From the NCBI RefSeq assembly GCF_002953255.1, contig NZ_CP026498.1, positions 6,774,030 through 6,833,862 of the forward strand: a DNA stretch of 59,833 nt, read 5' to 3'. The DNA is from Streptomyces sp. CB01881 (GTDB lineage: Bacteria; Actinomycetota; Actinomycetes; Streptomycetales; Streptomycetaceae). Position numbers and translations under genes: made by a program. Shown in pieces: positions 7,986-14,496 of the stretch. The notes under the pieces are model-generated. The model saw only the letters and a program-made list of their open reading frames with translations, was not told the origin of the DNA and did not search any database. Every line of letters begins with the position of its first letter. Positions within the stretch are counted from its first letter, which is position 1.

Positions 7986-8603
7986 ATGGGACGCCGGATC
8001 GCTCCGCTGACACTGGACAACCTCGCGGATCTGCCGACCACCTGCCGCTCCTGCGTGTTCTGGGAGCTGGACCCGGTGAGCGGCCGCGCGGCGGTGGAGG
8101 CCGGGAAGCCGGAGCTGGAGAAGGAGGGGTGGATCTCCGCGGTGCTGCTGGAGTGGGGCTCGTGCGGCCGGATCGTCTACGTGGACGACAACCCCGTCGG
8201 CTTCGTGCTCTACGCCCCGCCCGCGTACGTCCCGCGGTCGCAGTCGTTCCCGACCAGTCCGGTCTCACCCGACGCCGTCCAGCTGATGATCAGCCGGGTG
8301 CTGCCGGGCTACCAGCGGCAGGGGCTGGGCCGGGTGCTGGTGCAGACGGTGGCCAAGGACCTGCTGGGGCGGGGGGTGAAGGCGATCGAGGCGTTCGGCG
8401 CCGTCGGGCGGCAGCCGCCGAGCTGCGTCCTGCCCGCCGACCACCTGCTCGCGGTCGGCTTCAAGACCGTCCGCCCGCACCAGCGCTACCCGCGGCTCCG
8501 GCTGGAGGCCCGCACCACGCTCTCCTGGCGCGGGGACGTGGAGGTGGCGTTGGAGCGGCTGCTGGGCGGTGGGCGCAAGGAGCCGGCCCTGAGGCCGTTC
8601 TAG
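7986..8603 (+). CDS. GNAT-family N-acetyltransferase
   Basis: The 205-residue protein has the acetyl-CoA-binding motif A of GCN5-related acetyltransferases: MISRVLPGYQRQGLGRVLVQTVAKDL near residue 100, of which the core is RQGLGR. The preceding strand GRIVYVDDNPVGFVLYAPP fits motif D. The N-terminal region has two cysteines in CRSCVFWE. The substrate is unknown. The ATG at 7986 follows GAGGAGGTACGGGGA. Longer readings through the parS region are unlikely. A gene of this kind follows parB in other streptomycetes by conserved order. Confidence 0.85.
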   Translation: MGRRIAPLTLDNLADLPTTCRSCVFWELDPVSGRAAVEAGKPELEKEGWISAVLLEWGSCGRIVYVDDNPVGFVLYAPPAYVPRSQSFPTSPVSPDAVQLMISRVLPGYQRQGLGRVLVQTVAKDLLGRGVKAIEAFGAVGRQPPSCVLPADHLLAVGFKTVRPHQRYPRLRLEARTTLSWRGDVEVALERLLGGGRKEPALRPF

Positions 8604-8629
8604 CCCCGGAGCGGAGACGAAGCGGCCGG

Positions 8630-8690
8630 CAGGACGCGGGCCGGGAGCGTCGGGGCCGGGAGGACGCGGGCCGGCAGGACGCGGGCCGTG
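8630..8690. repeat. Short tandem GGCAGGACGCGGGCC-type repeats
   Basis: Three close copies of a GG(C/G)AGGACGCGGGCCGG unit lie in the gap between the acetyltransferase stop and the trxA terminator. The gap 8604-8722 holds no other recognisable element. Confidence 0.5.
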
Positions 8691-8722
8691 CGACCGCAGG
8701 CCGGGCGCGGACGGCGGATACG

Positions 8723-8760
8723 ACGAGGGCGGGGCTCCCGGTGGGGAGCCCCGCCCTCGT
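8723..8760. terminator. Bidirectional terminator between the acetyltransferase gene and trxA
   Basis: ACGAGGGCGGGGCTCCC and GGGAGCCCCGCCCTCGT form a perfect 17-base-pair stem with a GGTG loop. It sits between two convergent genes and can serve both. Confidence 0.8.
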
Positions 8761-8780
8761 GGCGTCGCGGTGGGCCGGAC

Positions 8781-9107
8781 CTAGATGAACTCGGCCAGCT
8801 CGCGCAGCAGCGCGGCCTTCGGACGGGCACCGGTGATCGACTTCACCGGCTCGCCGCCCTTGTAGACGATCAGGGTCGGGATGGAGATCACGTTGTACGC
8901 CGCAGCGGTCTGCTGGTTGGCGTCGACATCGAGCTTGGCGATGGTCAGCTTGTCGGCGTGCTCGGACGCGATCTCTTCGAGGATCGGGGCGACCTGGCGG
9001 CACGGGCCGCACCAGGTGGCCCAGAAGTCGACCAGGACGGGCTTCTCGCTGTCCAGGACATCGGCCTTGAACGTCGCGTCGGTGACGGTGGTGGTGGCGC
9101 CGGCCAC
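8781..9107 (-). CDS. trxA: Thioredoxin
   Basis: Thioredoxin reduces protein disulfides and is recycled by thioredoxin reductase with NADPH. The 108-residue product is full length. It has FWATWCGPC with the redox pair Cys33-Cys36, the buried Asp in LVDFWA, KLDVDAN and the cis-proline loop SIPTLIVYKGG. It lies downstream of trxB on the same strand with a 136-base gap that contains a parS-like palindrome. In S. coelicolor trxB and trxA form a SigR-controlled operon. Confidence 0.96.
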   Translation of the reverse strand: MAGATTTVTDATFKADVLDSEKPVLVDFWATWCGPCRQVAPILEEIASEHADKLTIAKLDVDANQQTAAAYNVISIPTLIVYKGGEPVKSITGARPKAALLRELAEFI

Positions 9108-9190
9108 GGGGACTCCTCGGGGTCAAACGGAGAGGGCTGCTGCCAGGAGAACAACGGGCGGGCCCGTTCTGTTTCCTTCCTGGCCGGGGC

Positions 9191-9216
9191 GGGGGTGTTC
9201 CACGTGGAACACCCCC
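9191..9216. promoter_or_regulatory. parS: parS-like perfect palindrome between trxB and trxA
   Basis: The core GTTCCACGTGGAAC (9197-9210) differs from parS by one symmetric substitution in each arm. It is embedded in a 26-base perfect palindrome with GGGGGT/ACCCCC flanks. It could be a variant parS site, a trxB attenuator hairpin, or both. Confidence 0.65.
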
Positions 9217-9243
9217 GTGGGGTCGGTCGGGTCGTGCGGGGGC

Positions 9244-10209
9244 TCAGACCGCGACGGTGGCGGCCTGGGCCTCCAGGTCGGCCAGCGAGGCCAGGTAGCG
9301 CTCGGCGTCCAGCGCGGAGGAGCAGCCGGTGCCGGCGGCGGTGATCGCCTGGCGGTAGGTGTGGTCGACGACGTCGCCGGCGCCGAAGACGCCCGGGATG
9401 TTGGTCCGGGTCGAGGGGGCCTCGACCTTGAGGTAGCCCTCGGCGTCGAGGTCCAGCTGGCCCTTGAACAGCTCGGTGCGCGGGTCGTGGCCGATGGCGA
9501 TGAACAGACCGGTGACGGCCAGCTCGCGGGTCTCGCCGGTGGTGGTGTCGCGCAGGGTGACGCCGGTCAGCTTCGGGTCGCCGTGGATCGCCTCGACCGC
9601 GCTGTCCCACTCGAAGCGGATCTTCTCGTCGGCGAACGCACGCTCCTGCATCGCCTTGGAGGCGCGCAGGGTGTCCCGGCGGTGGATGATCGTGACGCTG
9701 CGGGCGAAGCGGGAGAGGAAGGTCGCCTCCTCCAGCGCGGTGTCACCGCCGCCGACCACCGCGATGTCCTGGTCGCGGAAGAAGAAGCCGTCGCAGGTGG
9801 CGCACCAGGAGACGCCGCGCCCGGAGAGCTTGTCCTCGTTCGGCAGGCCCAGCTTGCGGTGCTGCGAGCCGGTGGTGACGATCACGGCGCGGGCCTGGTG
9901 GACGTTGCCCTCGGAGTCGGTGACGGTCTTGATGTCGCCGGTGAGGTCGACCGCGACGATGTCGTCCGGGATCAGCTCGGCGCCGAACCGCTCGGCCTGG
10001 GCCCGCATGTTGTCCATCAGCTCGGGGCCCATGATGCCGTCGCGGAAGCCGGGGAAGTTCTCCACCTCGGTGGTGTTCATCAGCGCGCCACCGGCGGTGA
10101 CGGCGCCCTCGAAGACCAGCGGCTTGAGGGAGGCACGGGCGGTGTAGAGCGCAGCCGTGTAGCCGGCCGGGCCGGAACCGATGATGATCACGTTACGGAC
10201 GTCGCTCAC
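9244..10209 (-). CDS. trxB: Thioredoxin reductase (NADPH)
   Basis: This FAD-dependent enzyme passes electrons from NADPH to thioredoxin. Of 321 residues, 11-16 are the FAD motif GSGPAG, 136-139 the redox-active CATC, and 153-158 (GGGDTA) the NADPH-binding loop. GLFIAIGHDPRTE and the C-terminal FGAGDVVDHTYRQAI second FAD motif follow. The length is typical of low-molecular-weight TrxR. An excellent SigR-type promoter lies 70-97 bases upstream, so induction by thiol oxidation is likely. Confidence 0.96.
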   Translation of the reverse strand: MSDVRNVIIIGSGPAGYTAALYTARASLKPLVFEGAVTAGGALMNTTEVENFPGFRDGIMGPELMDNMRAQAERFGAELIPDDIVAVDLTGDIKTVTDSEGNVHQARAVIVTTGSQHRKLGLPNEDKLSGRGVSWCATCDGFFFRDQDIAVVGGGDTALEEATFLSRFARSVTIIHRRDTLRASKAMQERAFADEKIRFEWDSAVEAIHGDPKLTGVTLRDTTTGETRELAVTGLFIAIGHDPRTELFKGQLDLDAEGYLKVEAPSTRTNIPGVFGAGDVVDHTYRQAITAAGTGCSSALDAERYLASLADLEAQAATVAV

Positions 10210-10278
10210 TGCATCTCCTGGTTCGCATCGCGACCCGCGTTAGGTGCGGGGAGGGCGGTCCTGATCCGCCGCCCGGGA

Positions 10279-10306
10279 CAACGACTCACCAGTCTCTCGC
10301 ATTCCC
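10279..10306 (-). promoter_or_regulatory. SigR-type (disulfide-stress) promoter of trxB
   Basis: On the minus strand GGGAAT (10301-10306), exactly 18 bases, then GTTG (10279-10282). This is the SigR consensus GGGAAT-N18-GTT known to drive the trxBA operon of S. coelicolor. The element lies between the trxB start and the end of the anti-sigma gene. Confidence 0.85.
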
Positions 10307-10382
10307 AGGCGGATCCGTACCAGGCGCCCGCACTGTGGGAGCGTCGGACGGCCCCGGGCGTGGATCGCACGGGAACGGCCGT

Positions 10383-11381
10383 TCAGCGGGCCGGGACGGT
10401 GCGGTGCAGCAGGACGGGCCCGCAGCCGGGGGAGCGGAGGTAGACGTCGAGCTTCTGCGGCTGGTCCGGTACGGCGTACACCAGGACCTCGGCCGGGGCG
10501 CCGGAGTAGCTGCCCGTGTCGGTGGCGAGCAGCGGTCCGTCGGCGGGCGCCGGGCAGGCCGCGGTGCCGGGGCCTCCGGCGATGCCCTGCTGCGCGTCGG
10601 CGGGCGGTACCTCGGACTTGCCGGTGGACGGCCTGGAAGCCTGGCCGGACGGCTGGGCGGAGCCGTTGGGCGTGACGCCGGTCCGGGCGAGCAGCTGTTG
10701 GACCTGGGCCGCCAGCTGGTCGTCCCGGTAGACGGTGCCGCCGTTGGCGTGTTCCGCCCGGGCGCTCTTGGGCGTGCCGCTCGGCATGGCCCCGGCGGTG
10801 GGGGCGGCGGCGGAGACCGCTGCGGTGTCCGAGGCCTTCCGGTCGGCCCCGGAGAACAGCAGGGAGCCGCCGAGGCCCGCCGCGAGCAGGGCGGCCGCGG
10901 CGCCGAGCAGCAGGGCGGTCCGGCGTCGCCGTGAACGGGAGCGGCCGGGCCCGGTGGCCGCCGCCGGGGTGGCGGGCCGTCCGGGCGGCCCGAGGGGGGC
11001 AGGGGCGGGCCCGGACGGGCGGGCCGGGGCACTGGCCGGTCCGGCCGTCGCGGAGGCCTGCCGGGGGGCGCCGGGGCCTTCCGCGGCGGTGTCGCGCTCG
11101 TCGGCCGCCGCGGTCAGGGCGGCGTCCAGCCGGGCGGCGACGTCGGCGGGCATGGCCGGTGGCTCGGCGGAGCCGAGCAGGGCCTGCACCTCGGCGAGCG
11201 CCTCGGCGGTCTCGCGGCACTCGGCGCAGCCGGCCAGGTGGTTCCTGAGCGCCTCCGCGTCGTCGGCGGACCCGATCAGCCCTTCGGCGAGGTCGGCCAG
11301 CTCGTCGACGCAGGGGTGCGGTCCGGCGGCGTGCGGCTCCACCGGGTCGCCGTCGTCGGGGGAGGAGAGGGGGGCGGTCAT
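10383..11381 (-). CDS. Zinc-finger-type anti-sigma factor, membrane-anchored
   Basis: This is the probable antagonist of the overlapping ECF sigma gene. The N-terminal domain has the ZAS signature His48-xxx-Cys52-xx-Cys55 (HLAGCAEC) with an upstream Cys24 candidate ligand, as in RsrA-like and zf-HC2 anti-sigma factors. A Pro/Ala linker follows. One membrane segment at about 155-177 comes after a basic RSRSRRRR stop. The extracytoplasmic part of about 155 residues has cysteines near the end (CPAPADG, SPGCGPV). It is translationally coupled to the sigma gene by a four-base overlap. Signal and target are unknown. Confidence 0.85.
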   Translation of the reverse strand: MTAPLSSPDDGDPVEPHAAGPHPCVDELADLAEGLIGSADDAEALRNHLAGCAECRETAEALAEVQALLGSAEPPAMPADVAARLDAALTAAADERDTAAEGPGAPRQASATAGPASAPARPSGPAPAPLGPPGRPATPAAATGPGRSRSRRRRTALLLGAAAALLAAGLGGSLLFSGADRKASDTAAVSAAAPTAGAMPSGTPKSARAEHANGGTVYRDDQLAAQVQQLLARTGVTPNGSAQPSGQASRPSTGKSEVPPADAQQGIAGGPGTAACPAPADGPLLATDTGSYSGAPAEVLVYAVPDQPQKLDVYLRSPGCGPVLLHRTVPAR

Positions 11382-12130
11382 CGCTTGCTCGCATCTCCTT
11401 CCAGAATCGGCCGGCCGGTGTCCGGGCCCGTCCTTGTGACGGCCCGCGCCCCGGACGGGTTCCCGGGCGGTGGGGCTGAGCCCCGCGGGGCGCGGGCCGC
11501 TCCCTCCGTTCCACGTGGAACGGGCTCGCCCGGTGCGGCGGCCGGCGCCGTGCCGTCCTCGCGCAGGTGGCGGACCAGCGGCAGCAGCCGGGCCCGGCCG
11601 CGGGCGCAGCGGCTCTTCACCGTGCCGACCGGGACGCCCAGCACCTCGGCCGCCTCGGCGACCGGGTAGCCCTGCATGTCGACCAGGACCAGTGCGGCCC
11701 GCTGCTCGGCCGGCAGCTCGGCGAGCGCCGCCGCCAGTTCCCGGTGCACCTCGGCGCGGACCACCGGGGAGTCGGCCGGTTCGGCCTGTCCGACCAGGGC
11801 GTCGAGGCGCTGCGGGTCGTCGTCGAGCGGTTTGGTGCGGCGGGAGGCGGTGCGCCGGGCGCGGTCCAGGCAGGCGTTGACGACGATCCGGTGCAGCCAG
11901 GTGGTGACGGCCGACCGGCCCTGGAAGGTGTGGGCGGCGCGGAAGGCGGAGACCAGGGCGTCCTGGAGCGCGTCGGCGGCCTCCTCGCGGTCGCCGAGGG
12001 TGCGCAGGGCGACCGCCCAGAGCCGGTCGCGGTGGCGGTCGACCAACGTGCCGAAGGCGTCCCGGTCACCGGCGACGTGCCGGGCGAGCAGCGCCGCGTC
12101 GTCGTCCGCCGGGACCGTTCCGTCCGCCAC
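11378..12130 (-). CDS. sigM: ECF-family RNA polymerase sigma factor (SigM-like)
   Basis: This ECF sigma factor probably responds to envelope or redox stress. Region 2 is LLARHVAGDRDAFGTLVDRH through EEAADALQDALVSAF and WLHRIVVNACLDRARR. Region 4 is LPAEQRAALVLVDMQGYPVAEAAEVLGVPVGTVKSRCARGRARL. The C-terminal 60 residues are a low-complexity tail, within which lies a parS-like palindrome. GTG 12130 (250 residues) was chosen for its GAGGGG ribosome binding site. A GTG at 12166 is also open. The gene at this place beside trxB is annotated sigM in streptomycetes. It is not the SigM of every nomenclature. Confidence 0.88.
   Translation of the reverse strand: MADGTVPADDDAALLARHVAGDRDAFGTLVDRHRDRLWAVALRTLGDREEAADALQDALVSAFRAAHTFQGRSAVTTWLHRIVVNACLDRARRTASRRTKPLDDDPQRLDALVGQAEPADSPVVRAEVHRELAAALAELPAEQRAALVLVDMQGYPVAEAAEVLGVPVGTVKSRCARGRARLLPLVRHLREDGTAPAAAPGEPVPRGTEGAARAPRGSAPPPGNPSGARAVTRTGPDTGRPILEGDASKR
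11508..11521. promoter_or_regulatory. parS: parS-like site inside the sigma-factor gene
   Basis: GTTCCACGTGGAAC is the same symmetric variant as at 9197 and is extended to CGTTCCACGTGGAACG. It is coding within the dispensable-looking C-terminal tail of the sigma gene, which makes chance less likely but does not prove ParB binding. Confidence 0.6.
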
Positions 12131-12181
12131 TGCCACCCCTCGTCGTGCCTGCCGTGCCCGTGCCACCGCAGCGGCCCCGCG

Positions 12182-14188
12182 TCAGCCGAAGACCTTCACC
12201 TCGGCGATCTGGCCGCGGTACTCGCCCTTATCCTTCGGCAGGCTGGTCAGCCAGATCAAGAGGTAGCGCGTGGTGACCGGGCTGTCGACGCTGTAGTCGA
12301 CCGTGGTGCCGGACTTCTTCCCGAGGACGGTGAAGTCGCTCGGCCGGGCCCCCAGCGGATCGGCGGCGGCCGAGGCGCTCGGCACCCTCAGCTCGGCGGT
12401 GGTGGTGCCGACGAACTGGACGTTCACCGAGCTGACCGCCTGCGGCGAGCCGAGGTCGATCAGCAGGCCGGTGCCCTCCTTGAGCGGCTTGGTGGGGCCG
12501 AACGGATCCTGGTACCCGAAGGTGGTCCAGACGGTGGAGGTGTCCCCGTCGAAGGCCTTGGAGAGGGAGAAGGTGCCCTCGGGGCCCTGGGTGCCCAGCG
12601 GGTTGTACGACTGGGCCTCCTTGATGGGGATCCCCACGGGGGCGTGCGTGGCGGTGTGCGCGCTGGGGGTGGCGGAGCTGACCGTGGGGTTGGGGGCGGC
12701 CGAGATGGTCTGCCCGTTGTTGCGCAGGCTGTCCACCAGTTGCCAGGAGGCGACGCCGATCGCGCCGAGGGCGACCGTCCAGGCCGTCATCTTGGCGACC
12801 CGGCGCAGCCGCCGCCGGGTCCGCCGGACCGGGGCCGTCCGGGCCGGGGCGGGGGCCGTGGCGGCGCCGGGGGCGGCGATCACCCGGGTCGGGTTGGGCG
12901 CGGTGGGCAGCGCGTGGGTGTTGTGCCGCGGCGGGGCGGTGAAGGCGGGCAGCTCCGGCTCGGGCTGGCGGATGCGCGGCATCAGCGCGATCGCCTTGGC
13001 GAGCTGCTCGGGGGTGGTGATCGGCTCGGCGTGGTGCGGCGGGTGGTCGAACAGGGCGCGCGCGGCCAGCTCGGAGAGGCCCTTGTGGACCCCGGCCCGG
13101 ACCTGGTCCGGCGGCACGTCGCGGAGGTTCCTCGGCAGGCCCCTGAGGTCGTAGCGGTCCTCGGGGAACGGCCAGCGGTGGGTGAGCGCGGCGAACAGCA
13201 GGGCGCCGATGGCGCGGGTGTCGGTGCGCTCGGCGTCCTCGCCGCCCCCGTCGGGCAGGCCGCGCAGGGCGGCGTCGACCGCGATGCCGTTGATCCGGTA
13301 CTGGCCGCTGTCGGTGCGCAGCACGCAGCGCGGCGTCAGGCGCAGATGGGCCTGGCCGCGCCGGTGGGCGGCGGCGACCGCGTCGGTGACCTGGCGGACC
13401 ATCTGGTACGCGTCGTGCGGCTCCATCGGGCCGTCGGCGAGCAGCTTGGCGAGGTCGGAGGCGTGCGGCAGCCACTCCCGCACGACGTAGACCAGCTCGC
13501 CCTCCTGGACGGCGTCCAGCACCTGGACGAAGCGGGGGTCGCCGAGCAGCGCGGCGGACTTCGCGGCGGCCAGGACCTTGCGGGCCCGCTGGTGGCCGGA
13601 GGCCATCAGGTGCACGCCGACGGCCCGGCGGAGCTTCTCGTCGACGGCGCGCCAGCTGCTGAAGGTCTCGGTGTGGGAGATGCACTCCTCCAGCCGGTAC
13701 CGGTGGCCGATCTTGTCGCCGCTGTGCCGCAGCGGGGCCGGCAGGGTCTTCGGCAGGGTGCCCGTCGCGCGCGGGTCGTGGGTGGGCTGCGGGTCCTGCG
13801 GCGGCCGGCCGGGGCGGTGGGCCGGTGTGGCCTTCGCGGCGGCGGCCTTGCGCGCGGCGCCCGCGGCCAGTTCGGCGCGGATCTCGTCGGCCGAGAGCGG
13901 CGCGGTGATCTCCGAGGTCTCCTCGCTGACGGAGGTCGCGGTGGACGGCTCGTCGTCGCCGCGGTCGTCACTCGCGTCGGTGCCGGCGTCACCCGCCTCG
14001 CCGCGGTCGTCACCCGCCTCGGCGACGGCGTCGGACGCGCCGGTCCGGCCGGTGTCGGTGCTCGTGCCGGCCGTGGTGGCCCGGGCCGTCCCGTCGGCGA
14101 GCTCGTCGATCGCCGCGGCCAGTGCGGCCTCGTCCGCCGCCCCGTCAGCTGCTGACGTGTCGACGACCGCCTTGGTGCCATCAGCCAC
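12182..14188 (-). CDS. MurJ-associated protein kinase-like (pseudokinase) membrane protein with discoidin-like ectodomain
   Basis: The 668-residue protein has a long acidic/Ala-rich N-terminus (1-150). A protein-kinase-like domain (about 165-400) follows, with HRYRLEECISHTETFSSWRAVD in place of a proper glycine loop. Where HRD is expected it reads AHLRLTPRCVLR, and there is no DFG, so it is probably catalytically dead. A membrane segment lies at about 466-488. The C-terminal ectodomain shows SKAFDGDTSTVWTT and LLIDLGSPQAVSSVNVQF, resembling F5/8 type C domains. In mycobacteria MviN carries such a pseudokinase and ectodomain fused to MurJ. Here it is encoded downstream of murJ as a separate gene. 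A GTG at 14188 was preferred over 14281. Confidence 0.85.
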   Translation of the reverse strand: MADGTKAVVDTSAADGAADEAALAAAIDELADGTARATTAGTSTDTGRTGASDAVAEAGDDRGEAGDAGTDASDDRGDDEPSTATSVSEETSEITAPLSADEIRAELAAGAARKAAAAKATPAHRPGRPPQDPQPTHDPRATGTLPKTLPAPLRHSGDKIGHRYRLEECISHTETFSSWRAVDEKLRRAVGVHLMASGHQRARKVLAAAKSAALLGDPRFVQVLDAVQEGELVYVVREWLPHASDLAKLLADGPMEPHDAYQMVRQVTDAVAAAHRRGQAHLRLTPRCVLRTDSGQYRINGIAVDAALRGLPDGGGEDAERTDTRAIGALLFAALTHRWPFPEDRYDLRGLPRNLRDVPPDQVRAGVHKGLSELAARALFDHPPHHAEPITTPEQLAKAIALMPRIRQPEPELPAFTAPPRHNTHALPTAPNPTRVIAAPGAATAPAPARTAPVRRTRRRLRRVAKMTAWTVALGAIGVASWQLVDSLRNNGQTISAAPNPTVSSATPSAHTATHAPVGIPIKEAQSYNPLGTQGPEGTFSLSKAFDGDTSTVWTTFGYQDPFGPTKPLKEGTGLLIDLGSPQAVSSVNVQFVGTTTAELRVPSASAAADPLGARPSDFTVLGKKSGTTVDYSVDSPVTTRYLLIWLTSLPKDKGEYRGQIAEVKVFG

Positions 14189-14496
14189 CGTGGTCCTGCC
14201 TCCCCTTGTGTCGCCCCGGCCTGAGAGAGTCGTTGGAGCGGACCGGGCCGAGGCCCTGTGCTCCAGGACAATTGTGCCCACTCTTCTCCACCGGGTACGA
14301 CCGCTGAAAGGTCCGCGTGGTTGCGCGATGGTGGAGAGATGTGGTGCAGATCCGGCACTGGGCCGCCGCTCCGGGCCCGGGAGGACCCGGGGTGCGGAGG
14401 GCGGCCCAGCACCAGCCCCGATGGGGCGGAGAACCCCGTCCGTCCGGTTGACGCCCGGTCAGGGCGGTGGCCGGGACGGCCGGTTGGTACGGCGGG

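Noticed and set aside
11378..12166. Longer sigma-factor reading from GTG 12166
   Set aside because: No ribosome binding site precedes it and the added residues are Arg/Ala-rich. GTG 12130 has GAGGGG before it.
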